A stretch of DNA of 64,000 nucleotides, from the NCBI GenBank assembly GCA_050084985.1, contig JBITNC010000002.1, positions 15,810,001-15,874,000 on the forward strand, given 5' to 3'. Below the pieces are notes generated by a model. That model ran no database searches, had not been told where the DNA came from, and saw only the letters and a list, made by a program, of their open reading frames with translations. This document shows positions 12,566-25,111 of this stretch, piece after piece; the stretch's first letter is position 1, and the number at the start of each line of letters is the position of its first letter. The DNA comes from Nageia nagi (taxonomy: Eukaryota; Pinophyta). Both the position numbers and the translations under genes were made by a program.

Positions 12566-13585
12566 TGTAATGTACCTTTCTAGGGTTTATCCAAATTAGT
12601 ATTCATTTCCACTTTAATTCTCAAATTAAGGCATTAATAAACATGCTCATAAAGCATCCAAAATATGCACTCATTCTAGAATATAACAACAATAACTAAA
12701 TCTGATATAAAGCACCCATAACATATGAACAAGACCAAAACTAGGGCACAAATCAAATCTATAACATAACAAAAATATAACTCCAAAAGTACTCAATTTG
12801 CATGCATTCCCATACATAATAAAGATAGAAGCATAGCAGAAATATATAGGAACATGCATTCACATTCAATACGCAATATGAGAGCTAATATTATCAATAA
12901 TGAACCAAGATTAAGTATAGTATTGTAACGAGTTCTAGGGTAAATCCCAAGATTTAAGAATGCTCAAACTAAATTCCTCAAGGTTGATGCATGTCCCAAG
13001 AAGGCTCCCAAGCTAGGCGCAACTCTCAAGATGTCTCCCAATGGCTAGTGTAAGCTTCCAAGTGGTAATAATGATAGGTGTAAGCTCTCTAAGAGCTATA
13101 GAAGTGTAGATGAGCCACTTCTAGGCTAGGGATGGGAGCATCCCTAAGATCTAAATTATTAAATATTGAATGCACAAGATTATGACTTCAAGTGATGCTC
13201 TAATCATCTTTATATAGGTGACTATACCTTGAAAATACCAATACTTATTATCTTGTCTGACCTTTAAATAAAACATATTTCTTCTAACTAACTTTCCCTT
13301 GCTGATTCTAGCATGCGTAATGTTCAGATACTAGCTTGACTGGTGAACTTCAAAATGCAATATCTCCCTCATTTGTTTATGAAACCATATTATGTAAGTT
13401 GTCAAAATAATTGACATAATATTCTCCATCCATTTCAAAAGACAAATTAGTAATCCCAAACTTGTGATGAAAGTTATGCCTTCTACATAATTTGGTAAAT
13501 AAAGTACTCCTAATTTAAGTAATAAATATCATAATAAATAGGCATGAGGGATGACATATAGATGTCCCAAATTGGATATATTACA
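12566..13585 (-). repeat. Element B left LTR (3' LTR in element orientation)
   Basis: Matches the split right copy in many blocks: CTTTAATTCT at the start, ATAAAGCAC(C/T)CATAACATATG, GAGAGC(T/C)AATATTATCAATAA, CAAGAAGGCTCC and GGATAT at the end. On the minus strand it begins TGTAATATATCC and ends TTACA. Confidence 0.9.
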
Positions 13586-13606
13586 AGTCCTCCCTTCTCA
13601 AATTGC
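13586..13606 (-). other. Element B polypurine tract
   Basis: Read on the minus strand, the bases just before the LTR start are GAGAAGGGAGGACT, a purine run of the kind that primes plus-strand synthesis. It fixes B's orientation as minus. Confidence 0.75.
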
Positions 13607-13830
13607 TTGCCCTCAAGCAATTCTAAACATATCCCAAATTGATGCTTGTCTCCTTGCCTTGTCTTCAAGTGTATTAAGTTTTCCAAATGTTCTAAGTGAC
13701 ACTTGTCTTCATGATCATACTTCAAGTGTACTAGCAAATGATCCTCAAGATGATCCCTTGATGACATCAAGAGTACGTAATCATGGAGGCAATTATCCCA
13801 AGGTATAGATGTGAGATGTTGATGATGCAT
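13586..13830 (-). pseudogene. Element B, C-terminal end of pol (chromodomain-like)
   Basis: An 82-residue stretch on the minus strand reads into the polypurine tract. It contains HLEDHLLVHLKYDHEDK followed by a Glu/Leu-rich segment and ends GKQFEKGGL. The order (a Leu-Val-x-Leu-Lys strand, an acidic Glu-Asp pair, a closing EDK/GKQF-x-KGG) resembles the C-terminal chromodomain region of plant Ty3/gypsy integrases. The match is by eye and partial. Confidence 0.45.
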
Positions 13831-15490
13831 TACTGTTTAACCTCCCATTTTATTTCATACTCCAAAATTAATCACAAAGCTTTGTTGCCTCAAAAATGTA
13901 AGGAATCATAACTAATGAAGGATGGACCTAATTTGTCTTGTAAATGAATAGAACTAATTTTGTGATCATAACATAAGAAGAGTATCTTCCACATGTTTTC
14001 TTCATATCAGTACTTAAGGTTGGACTCCTTTGGCAAATTGAACTACACTAAGAAAGGTTAATTTTGATCTATAAATCAATCAATAATGGATTAATTTTTG
14101 AGTCAACAAACTATGGTAAAAACATTGGGAAGTCCATCTCTTTGTTGGCAAAATCAAGATCCATGTATGTTATCATATGAAGTATCTTCTTGGCATCATT
14201 CAGAGTATATTCTTTGCAAATATGTTCAACACATACTCTTATGTTTATCAAACATATATATAAGTATATATGACTATCAATATGTCCCATTGGTGAATTA
14301 TTTCCTTACTACCCATAAAATGAGTGCAGTAAAGGTGGATCCTTTACTCTTATCATCTCATCAACTTTGTTAGGTGAGATATGGAATTCAATCTTACAAA
14401 TGACCTCTATTACATCAAGCAATAGGAGCATACTAATCATCAACCATATTATCCCATATCTTCTATCATTATCATCAAAAGGGAAAGAATAAAATTGATC
14501 ATACTATTGTTGTAAAAACTAGATATGTAAGCATACCTTTGGTGCACATACTGGTGTCCAAATTTGAATATGTGTCATATTCAAGTGTGTCTCTTATGTT
14601 CATAAGTGATGCGTATTTTGGAGTGTAAAGATGACTTATTTATGACTTGAATATGTATTAGTTTTCCTTTACCCTTACTAAAATTTGGTGTAATGTAGCA
14701 GCCCTCTTGATAAATTTGAATGCAACAATCATAAGAAAATCAAACTTGATGTGGAATGTAATTTTTGATGCCTTACTAATCAATCAATATGAAGCCAATA
14801 ATGTTTCCAATCCTAAATATATGTTGATAAGTGACATAAAAAATATGTCTTCCCTAGTAGCTCTTATTGTGCCCCATAATGGGAGCATGTGCAATATACA
14901 TGTGAATCCATCTTCTAGCACTCCATAATTGTTCCTTATGGCCAAACCAAAATGAGAAATTAAACATAATGCATTATTATCATAAGAACTATGTTCATAC
15001 CTTCCTTGAAGATTCCTTTTACTATATTTTATTTACAAAGTGTGCTTGATTGATGTAGAATCCCTTTTTCTCTCTCCTTAGCTATTATAGTCCCCATAAT
15101 TCTTCTTTATAGTGAGTACTATGGAGCTTGTTGTTGTCCTATTTTTGATTGTGTAAAAGTGGTTAGGGCTATTTTCTTAAACATGATCTTGCTTTCAACA
15201 TTGTATTCATAAGGTGCACTTGTAAGGCTTCCTTTCCTTTGCATGTAGCCCATATTTATGTGACCCAAGAAGATGGATGTGAAACCAATGTGGTGTTATT
15301 AAAATCAGTCCTTGTGTAAGGCATAGATGGATCATTCTTTGTTTCCTAGGTGTTACTTTGACTCCTTTCCAATGTGGTGTCATGATCATACTTTTTTAGG
15401 ACATGGTTGCTAACTCCATAGTTGCCATCTTGGTCAATCTTCAAGGTATTTTTTGTGAGGATGTTATGATTACTTTATAATCCTTCTAAT
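13831..15490 (-). other. Element B internal region, unassigned
   Basis: Only short broken frames are seen on the minus strand. RT and the integrase core of a gypsy element would be expected here, but no QG or YVDD-type RT box or integrase core was found. Sequence has either been deleted or replaced. Confidence 0.4.
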
Positions 15491-15955
15491 GTGATTTTCT
15501 TTCCTTGTTCAAAGAATCTTATTTTTAACTTTTGGTAATTATATTGGATACCTCCTAAATGGTATGACTATTCGATTCCCAATATGAGGTGAGGAAATCT
15601 ATCCATAGGATAAGTATAAAAGTTTGCTTTTAGTGTGTAGTTCTTAAAGGGGATTCCTAGATATTTGACCATCCCATTGCACCCAATATAAAATACTCTA
15701 GCATTGGTAACACTAAAGGGATAAACTTCTATCTTCTTCAAATTTTGTCTAAAAGGATAAATTCCTCATCCATGAAATTGTTTGTGGTTTATTTTCTACT
15801 AGTGCAATGATGCATTCTTCTTGTAGATGTCTTAATTTGAGAGTAATATATTTGGGGATTTCAATCATGTGATGAAATTTAACAAACCAACCATGGTTTT
15901 TACTACTTAGTGAGTGTATATGAATCATTTGTTTGTATTTGCTAAACATGGTCAT
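15491..15955 (-). pseudogene. Element B, retropepsin-like / RT-start remnant
   Basis: On the minus strand the segment FYTYPMDRFPHLILGIE is followed by a stop where gypsy proteases usually have Trp-Leu, and then by LGGIQYNYQKLKIRF. This is the typical ending of a Ty3/gypsy protease (ILGxxWL, then Gly-x-Ile and a Leu-x-Phe strand). The active-site Asp-Ser-Gly could not be found. Several stops interrupt the frame. Confidence 0.5.
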
Positions 15956-16455
15956 CCAAAGAAGAGAATTGAAACATAAGAGGTTGCTATTATGGGATTG
16001 AAATGGGTTGTCATACCTATTGAAAATCTTTGAGTTTAGTTGTCCATTAACTTAATGTTGTAGCAAGGATTGTTTTTTTTAGTGGTATGGTATCTTTCAC
16101 TATATAGGCAACCAAATATGTCTTTGCAAACATGGATTGTGCTAAGAGATGTGGGCATGTAAATCAACATCTTAACTTCCTCCTTTATCCTTACAATTTT
16201 TCACATTGTGAACCCAAAGAAAGAAATTAAACAAATGTGTTGTTGTTACAAGAGGAACTATCATACTTCCTTGAGGTATTCATGTGCTGATCATAACATG
16301 TGCTTTTTAGCTATTATTCCAAAACAAAGTTAGTACTGTATATAAATGGTTGAAAGTATTCATCCTTCATGTTTCCAAAGCTTAGATAACTCTTCCACCC
16401 TCACGTCCCAACTAAAATTATTTTTATTATGAGTTTTCAAACTCATGTGTAATAA

Positions 16456-16794
16456 CTATGGTGGTGGAGCATTATCTCCAAAGTTCTTTAAAGGTCCTAT
16501 AGAAATGAAATGAATTCCTAGTAAACCAAAGGCTAGCTTACCATAGCTTATGTCTTTTTTTCCTTCTTGGCTTGCTATTATAGTGAAAAATTCCTCCTTA
16601 TGTTCCAATAGTGAAGTATCTTTATAGTGCTTCTTCTTAGAACTGATCAAAGCATCACCTTCATCCTCCCTTTTCAAAGCAATGTCCCCTTCAATTATCA
16701 CATCTTCATCATAATGCTCATGTACTAATTCATTTTTTGTAATGGTATGCATTCCAAAAGAATCATATTGTGAAACTAAGCATACCTTATGCAT
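16456..16794 (-). pseudogene. Element B, charged linker ORF between gag and protease
   Basis: This minus-strand frame of 112 residues is the longest open stretch inside B. It is acidic in the first half (HEHYDEDVIIEGD) and Lys-rich in the middle. It lies where the gag C-terminal part and linker of a gypsy element belong. No zinc knuckle is visible, and the function is unknown. Confidence 0.35.
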
Positions 16795-16899
16795 TAAATA
16801 TTTTGTTGCATTTGTGATAGCTTTTCTCTTGTGAGAGGGTTGGTAAATATCCTTTGAACTATCCTTTGATGTTAGAGATGATATATTTTGAAAGTATTA

Positions 16900-17457
16900 A
16901 ATATATACTTCCATGGTTGTAGGAGAGGAGTATGATTCCCTACATATCATTACCTTGCTAAGTTGTTGTCTCTTCTTTTTGAACTGTTCTTGAAGTTTTT
17001 GATCAAAGTCCTAAAATGTTGTAATCTTCTTTTGCCCTAAATTGATGGAGTCAGTATGCCAACATTCATGTGCAACATCCTTAAGGTGGAGTGATGTGAA
17101 GTGGATGGAATTTTTTTCATTCATTGGACCAAGGGTAAATTATGTTCTCACTTTTTATAACCAAGCTTCAATTCAAATGTTATTCCCATTGAACATCGAC
17201 ACTTCTAGTTGCTTGTAGTACTTGCTTCCTTAGTTAATTTTTTTTCGAAAAAATTTCAAATATCCCTTAAATGAAATCGCTTGTCTAAATTCATCACTTT
17301 TTGCTTGGTATTGTGTAAAAAATTTCATCCATATTATTCTATTGATTATTCTTTCTTTCTTACACTTGCAAGAACATGGGTGACAAGTGAGCAGCCATTC
17401 GTTGTGTATGGACAACAAAACTTTAGATCCTTTGATGGAGTTAAGAGAGTCCATCAA
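16900..17457 (-). pseudogene. Element B, gag remnant
   Basis: On the minus strand, just after the primer site, the reading frames give LEVSMFNGNNI, then EAWL, a TLGPMNEKNSIHF segment with HLKDVAHECWH, and a TF-x-DF-x-QKLQEQFKKKR segment. This is the order of the Retrotrans_gag domain: a Phe-x-Gly start, a Trp, a Leu-x-Gly-x-Ala-x-x-Trp-like helix, and an F...L...F helix. Stops occur within the domain, so it cannot make a capsid protein. Confidence 0.6.
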
Positions 17458-17554
17458 ATGTGTTCACCAATTGAGCTAGTAAATCAACCATAGACTTCAA
17501 TTATTCTTGAGGAATTTTCATATTTTGAATCTTGCAAATGTTGGTAGGATTTAG

Positions 17555-17567
17555 AGCTTTGATACCA
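17555..17567 (-). other. Element B primer-binding site (initiator Met tRNA)
   Basis: On the minus strand it reads TGGTATCAAAGCT, one base away from the end of the right LTR. This matches the standard plant initiator-Met site TGGTATCAGAGC with one change. Confidence 0.8.
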
Positions 17568-17568
17568 C

Positions 17569-17753
17569 TATAATGTAACTTTACAGGGTTTATCAAAATT
17601 AGCATTCAATTTCACTTTAATTCTTGAATTAGGGCATCAATGAACATGCTCATAAACAATCCAAAATATGTGCTCAAATTGGAATGTAGAAATAGTTAAA
17701 TATGATATAAAGCACTCATAACATATGAACAAGATCAAATCTAAGGAATAAAT
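17569..17753 (-). repeat. Element B right LTR, part interrupted by C (left piece)
   Basis: Begins TATAATGTAAC, equivalent to TGTAATGTACC of the left LTR, and matches it to the ATCAAATCTAAGG area. It breaks at TAAAT (17749-17753), the mutated left copy of C's target duplication. It resumes after C at 25584. Confidence 0.88.
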
Positions 17754-18196
17754 TAAAGAAATTAACCCTTTTTGAATTATCTTCTAATCTCTAAATATCT
17801 CAAGAAGGCACTTTCAACATCAACACAATAGCACAATAACTAAATCCAATCACATAAATAACATAAGATATAAAGTGGTTATTCTTCTTATTCTCAAGGA
17901 CCTCTCTTACAGAATCTCTTCTCTCTCTCACACTCTAAACCTATAGCAAAGCTTGCATTACAATTGTGTAACTAGAGAAGGGGAGGGTTCTTCTCTTTAT
18001 ATAAGAAGAAACCCACTCTATAATTAATCCTTTTTCTATTTTTAATCCTTTACCTATTTTTAAACTCATACTTATTTTTAATCCTTCTCCTATTTTTATT
18101 CCTTTAATACTTTAAGGTATCTAATGATACTTTAAGTATTAAGTGAATTTACATTAAGGAGAAATATTAAATAATATTACACTACAAATTCTAACA
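17754..18196 (-). repeat. Element C left LTR (3' LTR)
   Basis: Matches 25112-25583 closely: AAGAAGGCACTTTCAA, ATAAAGTGGTT, CTATAGCAAAGCTTGC and TCTAATGATACTTTAAGTA. It lacks about 30-40 bases that the right copy has after AAAGTGGTT. The plus-strand start is TA where the right copy has TG, a mutation of the terminal CA on the element's own strand. Confidence 0.93.
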
Positions 18197-18210
18197 CTCT
18201 TCCTTAATGT
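18197..18210 (-). other. Element C polypurine tract
   Basis: On the minus strand it reads TTAAGGAAGAG immediately before the LTR start TGTTAGAATT. This is a short purine run, as in other Ty1/copia elements. Confidence 0.7.
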
Positions 18211-19224
18211 AATATTAGGATAGAGCGTAGAGAGAAGAAGAAAAATAGAGTAAGAGAGAGTTCTCCTCCAAAGAGATATAAGCAAAGATGAAAATTTTAC
18301 ATCATTGAGAAATAAGCAAGATGTATGTTGAGACTTATTACAATATCATTTAACAAAATGGTTTACAATACAATCATTAACCACAACTAGTTTCATTGTA
18401 AGTGTAGTTGATCAACTCTGAGTTGACATATGAGCCTCCATGAGCCTGTCCACATGAAGTAAGTAACCTACACTCTCAAGATGAAACCTACAAGCTATAA
18501 GCAGCTCATAAACAAGATCAGTTAGATGCATCATATAATATTCATATCAAGCACAAGATAAATGAACTAAGTAATGCCATCTATAAACTGATTAATGATT
18601 CACTATAAATCACCATGAAGATGCCAAGCCAATACTTATATTCATCTACTATATATAGAAACATGTGTTGATCAATAACAAAAAAATATATTTGCATATA
18701 TAAGTTACTCATATATGGATAACCAAATAGTGCTAACAAACACATACTGATTCCTCACATAGTGATAACAAAATAAAATGTACCATGAGTTCCTCACATA
18801 AAGTGAACTAACCATGAAGGTATACATTTAGATCAACACTATACAGCTAAATAAAGCCTCATAGGGATGAAGTTCTCATCATAAATATGAATTCAACCTT
18901 CACTCCCCCTTAAGGACAACTTCACTACCATAAGAAAGTTTCAAAGTGTGCACAATAAAGTTTCTAATGCAGCTAGTGAATAAATTAGGAGAGACAAAGT
19001 CAAATGAATAGAGCTACAATTATTGCATCAATAACTTTCTCCCAAATTTATAATGTGCTTAGATTTGAGGTACACTATAAGTCATCACTAATATGCTAAG
19101 CCCATACTTATAGTTATCAAACAAAGGAATGTATAAACAAAGTATACAAACTAAATAAAAATTCATAAACTTTATTAAGAAAGAATTTACAATGGATTCA
19201 ACAAGAATTCAATATTCACTCCCT

Positions 19225-22200
19225 TTTTAGGGCAACTTCACCAATTCAATAGAATCCCTATACTTACATAACTGAGCTTCAGTAAGGGGCTTGGTGAACA
19301 AATCAATAGAGTTTAGGATTGATGGACAATACTGCAAGTGTAGAAGAATATCTAGAACCTTCTCTTTAATGCAGTGGGATTGGATTTCTACATGCTTTAT
19401 TCTCTAATAAAAAATAAGATTATTTGACAAATCAATAGGTAATTAATTATCTAAATAAATTTATGATGGATGAACTTATTCATACCCTATTTATTTCAGA
19501 AGATACCTCAACCAAATGGCTTCTTAGGCTACAACTGATATTGTAAGATATTCAACCTCAATGGTGAAGAGAGCAATAATAGGCTACTTCTTGGATGCCC
19601 AAGAAATTGCACCTAAACTAATGCTAAACACATAAGCAAAGGTTGATTTCCTATCATCTCTATCTCTCCCATAGTCAAAATCTAAGAATCTTGAGAGAAC
19701 AAATGAGGGCAACTTATCATACTTGAGAGCAAGATCCTTAGTGCTCGCAACATATCTCAAAATTTTATTAATAGCATTAAAATGCTCAACATATGGCTTT
19801 TGTATAAAGCAAACCATCAAATTCATGGTAAAGGCAATATCTAGCCTAGAGATAGTCAAATAAAAAAGACTACCAATTAGTTATTTGTAAGTCATAGCAT
19901 CTGCCAACTGAGAGTTGACACTAAGAGACAAAGTGATTCTAAAAGAGACTAGGATTACAGCATGCTTGCACTCCTCCATCCCAAACTTTTGCAAGAAATC
20001 TAAGATATACTTTGATTGACTAAGGTAAGTACAATCTTTGTATTGGTGCACTTACATACTAAGGTAGTAGTGCAATAAACTAAGATTAGTCATTTCAAAA
20101 GTTACCTTAAGTTTGGATATGCAATCTTGTATGAGGACCATATTATTCCCTATAATCAATAGATCATCCACATAGAGAAGAATCAAGATCAAGTCTTGTC
20201 CTTGGTTGAGCACATAAAGATCTAAATCATAAAAGCATTTAGAAAACCTAATATCCTTAAAATATTTTTGTACCAAGCCCTTAGTGCTTGCTTAAGTCCA
20301 TACAAAGACTTCTTTAAATTGCACATTAAAGATTCTTTACCTTCAACAAAAAACCCTTTTTGTTGATTAATGTAGATTTCCACACATAAGTCACCATCAA
20401 GAAAAGCACTCTTAACATCAAGTTGTAAAACTTTCCATCTCTGAGCTATTGAAAGAGCAAGGATTACCCTAATAGCAGGCATCATTTTTATTAGAGAAAA
20501 GGTTTCCTCATAATCAACTCCATATTTTTAAGTGAAACCCTTAGCTACTAACCTTGCTTTGTATTTATCAATCTTTCCAACTAAGTTATATTTGACCTTA
20601 TAAATCCATTTATTTTCAATCACATTACGTTCATTAAGATAAAGAACCAAATGCCAAGTTTGATTCTTCATTAGAGCCTCATACTCTATATTCATTTCAT
20701 TCATCTAGCACTCATGCTTTGAAGCTTCTTTATAGGATGAGGGCTCATTCTTGCAATAAATTTTGGTAAATAAAGATTTATCAATAGTCATACTTCTTAT
20801 TATCCTTTATGTTGGAGAGATTTGTTCCTTAGATGATAAATCCACACTAGCATCCAACCAGATAGGAGCAATAGAAGAATCATCACCCTCATCAAGGTTC
20901 TCATAAGAACCAGACTCTTTAAGTAGTTCATTCAACTTTACATCCCTTGACATAAATATTGCACGAGGATAAGGTTGATATAGCCTGTAGCCTCTATGCT
21001 AATCATCATAACCCATAAAAATACACTTTTTAGATCTCTTATCAACCTTCTTCCTTTTCTCAAGAACAACAAAGGCATAAGCATAATAACCAAATACCCT
21101 TATGCTCTATAAGATATGCATAAATCTATATGCATAATCTGAAGAGGCTAAGTTTCTCTGGTTGCCTTATCTTTTGAAAACTTTTATTGATTCATTATAC
21201 CTAGAATGCAGTTCTCACAAAAACCAATTGTAGGTCATATTATAAGAAAACCTATCACAAGTTCATGATCTTTCATGACTTGAATATTCTTATGGTTTAG
21301 GTGGCCTAATCAATGGTGCCAAAAATTACCTCTAGAATAAACATTTATTGCAAGGCACTTCTTTGTTGGAGATTGATCCATAATGTAAAAGTCATCTTGC
21401 ACTAAACCTTTCACGAAAGTGGCAAGGCCCTTTTTCATGCACCAAGAGTATGAGTTAAACTCAAAGGAGTAACCCTTCCTTCCAACTTGAATTACAAAAA
21501 GGAGATTCATAGTGAGCTTAAGCATATAAAGCACATTCTCAAGAATTTTCTTTTGTATCAACACATTTCCAATACCTTGAACTTCAAGGACTGAACTATC
21601 ACCTATCAAAACACATGTGATTAGTGCATCCAAAATCAATAATCCAATCATTTTTCAAAGTGCGATACTTGGAGTAAAAGGTAGCAACATAATCAAATTT
21701 CTTATTCTTCTTATTATTAGATTTGTTTGATTTTTTAGATCTTTTTTCACTTTGATCTTTATTTATATTGAAGCAATCAACTTCCTTATGACCATAGCAG
21801 TTACAAAAATTACAATTTTTATCAGATTTGGCTTTGATTTTCTTAGACTTACCATTATCATAATTCTTCTTATTCCCACCATTTTTGAAATTCTTATGAG
21901 CATAAGAACCCTTTTTTGGTTATGGTTCTTTTTGAAGTGAGATTTCATTGGACCAAGTGCCACATATGGCTCTTTAGGAGTGGTGATCAACATGTTATTG
22001 TTAAGTATTTCCTCATGCTTCAAGACAAGCCTTGATAGATTTTTCAAGGAGAACACTTTTTTTCATCATCAAGCCTAGTTTCAATAATAGTCACAAACTG
22101 ACTAAACTTAGCAGAGAGACTTTAAAGGATGATGAAAGTTAGAAACTCATCATTGATCCAATTACAACCAAACCCCACAAGCTGAGTCTTAAGGTTAACA

Positions 22201-22573
22201 ACTTTATTCAGATAAATAGCCACACTCTCATTTTCCTCTTGACATGATTGAACCAACTTCTAAAGAATGGTGAACCTCCTAAAAAATTTAATACTAAGGT
22301 AGATACTCTTTAGTTTAGCCAAAGCTTATTTAGTGGTATTTGAAGAATATATCATGAGAAGGATCTCATTTTAAATTGCATAAAAGATCATAGAAGTTGC
22401 CAAATCATTCTTAGTATTATAAGCTTCAAGTTCCTTCTCCCCAAATGGAGCAACTCGATTTTTATTAACAATCATCTAAAGTTTTATGCCTAAAGTTTTG
22501 CCTTCATCCTAGGTTCTCAAATACCATAGTTGGAACCATCCAAGATATGCTTGGGTGCAAAAGAGTCTTCCAT
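19225..22573 (-). pseudogene. Element C gag-pol remnant (Ty1/copia)
   Basis: Minus strand, 5' to 3'. Gag starts at 22573 (MEDSFAPKHILDGSNY, followed by a stop). A zinc-knuckle-like Cys/His region lies near 21830-21780. A protease-like segment (IGDSSVLEVQGIGNV) lies about 21600. The integrase N-terminal part at about 21310-21190 has WHH, GHLNHKNIQVMKDHELVIG and CENCILG, then HIDLC at about 21130. The integrase core after this is missing, and the frame resumes at RVFGYYAYAFVV near 21100. RT contains LDVKSAFLDGDL (about 20420) and LLYVDDLLIIGNN (about 20150). RNase H has DRDDRKSTFAYVFS and GAISWASKK (19650-19584), with a final SIDLFTKPLTEAQL near 19290. Stops and frameshifts break all parts. It cannot transpose by itself. 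Confidence 0.85.
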
Positions 22574-24056
22574 TGCTACAAAATAATATGAAGAAGATAA
22601 ATAATGTAAGCATACATGTTGCATTTAAAAATAAATACATGTTTAATAAAAAAACTAACCAACAAATCAAATGTTTAAATTATTAACAAGAATAATAACA
22701 TACATCCAACATCTTTGTCACCAAGTATAACCAAAGAAAGGGAAAAATTGAGGCTTATTTTTTTGTCTAAAATTAGGCCTTCACCCGGATGCCTGCAAGG
22801 AGCCTAGGTCCTACCAATCCTCAACTAGTTCCCCTTCGGCAATGATATAATCTCATAAGAAGAAGTACAAGCTATTTTTCAAAGTTGTGATGTATGTTGG
22901 ATTGGCCAAATTAATTATCTTGATTAAGTTTTTAGTTTTTCTCCTAGGTTATTAGGATAATCCTTGAATGGACAAGCGAACATGTGGTATCACTACACAC
23001 ATGTCTGTCCACCTATATGAACTTATGTCCAAACCAACATAGGACTTAGGTGCAATTAAGAAGTATGAAATTTTCACCACTCGGATCATCAAATTAAAAG
23101 GCTCTAGTCCATCCTATCCTTACCTCATGGCCCCCTAAACAAGTCATGTTGTGGAAGACATGCAGATGTGTTCATTTGAGGGGGGAGCAATTTTTAATGT
23201 TTACATACTTTGCATATAAAGTAAGATTGCAAAACAAATAAAGTGCTTTGAAAATGAAACTACATCCCACATCATCCATACAAATAAACTAAAGAGTCTA
23301 ATGGGTTATGTTACAACCAATAATGGAATTCTTTACACAAATTTTATTAATTTTAAGTAACAATAAATGATCCTAAGAGTCCAATGGGTTTTGTTACAAC
23401 CCCTAATGGAACTCTTTACAAAGGTTCATTATCAAAAAATGAGGAATTCTCCCCCTTGTTATTTAAAAAAATAGACTTAAAATAATTCCTTATTTACAAT
23501 TTAACATAGCATTCATAAACAAGTATATAAGTGAATTTTATCCAACCACATGTATAAAGTCAAAATAATAAACCATGCATTAAATTTTTTTTATCCATTT
23601 AGCAATATGCATTAGGATAAAAAATAATGCAAAAAATTATCCAACTAAATGTGAGCAATAAACATGCATTAAAATAAAACAACATTAAGCTATGCATTCA
23701 TAGCATTAATTCATTCATGTATAATTAATTAACATTAATCCATGTATAAAAGTACTAATCTATGCACAATTAATCTACATTTATCTTAATGGCATGCTAA
23801 AAAAAATCTCTAAAATAACTTGTACTTAATGTAAGAAGATAATATTTGCAAATAAAGAACTACTTAAAAATAGTCCATTCCTAAAAAAAACACACACCTT
23901 TCTAAAATAAAATTCTTCCAAGGAGGAGTTAAATATATATTATATATCCCCTTTTAAAACTATTTTAAAAAAATACCCCTCAAAATAGATTCTCCTTCTT
24001 TTTCTAAAAAACAAGGTTCTCTTTAAAAAAAAACTTAAAAAAGAACTATCTAAAAA

Positions 24057-24099
<43 letters not shown>

Positions 24100-24176
24100 C
24101 TTAAATATATATATATATATATTTTATTTTTTATTTAGATATTTATTTATTTTTTTAATAAAAAAATAATAGGGGG
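22574..24176. other. Element C leader, first part
   Basis: AT-rich, non-coding sequence between gag and the minisatellite. It contains (TA)n at 24061-24098 and 24106-24121. Two short direct repeats near 23298 and 23372 share the motif GTCCAATGGGTTTTGTTACAAC-like sequence. No ORF of note. Confidence 0.5.
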
Positions 24177-24520
24177 ATTCGTAAGCTGGCCATCATGTGC
24201 AACCCTAAAGGGATGCATCACTTGGCCATTATGCACAACCTCCCTAAGGGGGCACATCGATCAGCTATCGCACGCAACCCCTAGGGGAGGAAGCATAGGC
24301 TATTGTCATGTGTAACCCCCACCAAGGGGAGCATTGGTTGCCATCACATGCAACCCCCACCAAGGGGAAGCATCAGCTACTATTGAATGCAACCCCCACC
24401 AAGGGGAAGCATCAGCTACTATCGCATGCAACCCCCCAAGGAGGAGCATTGGCAGGCCTGCTGCACATAGCCCCCATAGGGGCATGTCAGCTGGGCTACT
24501 GCATATCCCCCAAAGAGTTG
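24177..24520. repeat. GC-rich minisatellite, about nine units of 38-39 bases
   Basis: Units recur at about 24201, 24237, 24276, 24314, 24352, 24391, 24430, 24469 and 24504, a step of 35-39 bases. Each has the core AACCCCCACCAAGGGG or a variant. The three central units are nearly identical, and outer ones are diverged and shortened. The core is a hairpin-forming C-run/G-run pair. It stands out as GC-rich inside a very AT-rich leader of element C. Open frames across it are a consequence of the repeats, not a gene. Confidence 0.85.
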
Positions 24521-25097
24521 GGGTTTTGGGTTTTTTTTTTTTATGTTTTGTGTTTTAAACTTAAAAAAATAAAAAAATTATATATATATATATATATTAA
24601 AATACAATTTTTTTGTACAAATTGTAAAAGATACAATTTTTTTATTTTTAAATACATAATAGTAATTTTTTTTTGCAACAATAGCATTATAGATAAAAAA
24701 AAAATTGCAAAAATTTTACCCACTTCTATATTAAGTAAAAATTTGCAAATTTAAGCTATAATAACCTTTTATTGCTAAATTTAAGCAAATTTACTTAAAA
24801 CATATTATTGCTACACATTAGGCAATTTTACTTAAAAAATTGCAACTAATAAACTAAAATAATGCATAACAATAACATAAATTAAACTAACATGTTAGTA
24901 TACCAATATTTTATCTACTTTAATCAAATTTTTCTAGACTTATCCTCATCATCATGGAACCAAAAAGGTTATTAATAAAAATAAATTTGACAAAGAGGTA
25001 GGAGATTATACCTTCAAACCCTTTTACCTCAACAAAGTAGATGGAGAAAGAGATGGAAAGGACCTTCAGAGATGTTGAAGAGGAGCCTCCAAGAAAA
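24521..25097. other. Element C leader, second part
   Basis: AT-rich, with homopolymer T runs and a short (TA)n around 24580. No coding sequence was found between the minisatellite and the primer site. Confidence 0.5.
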
Positions 25098-25109
25098 TCT
25101 TTGATACCA
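25098..25109 (-). other. Element C primer-binding site (initiator Met tRNA)
   Basis: On the minus strand it reads TGGTATCAAAGA, two bases away from the right LTR end at 25112. It differs from the standard initiator-Met site by two bases. Confidence 0.82.
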
Positions 25110-25111
25110 CT

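Noticed and set aside
24308-24754. Open frame of 148 residues across the GC-rich array
   Set aside because: The protein is just the minisatellite translated (repeated CNPHQGE-like units) followed by low-complexity AT-rich sequence. A unit near 39 bases is a multiple of three, which keeps the frame open.
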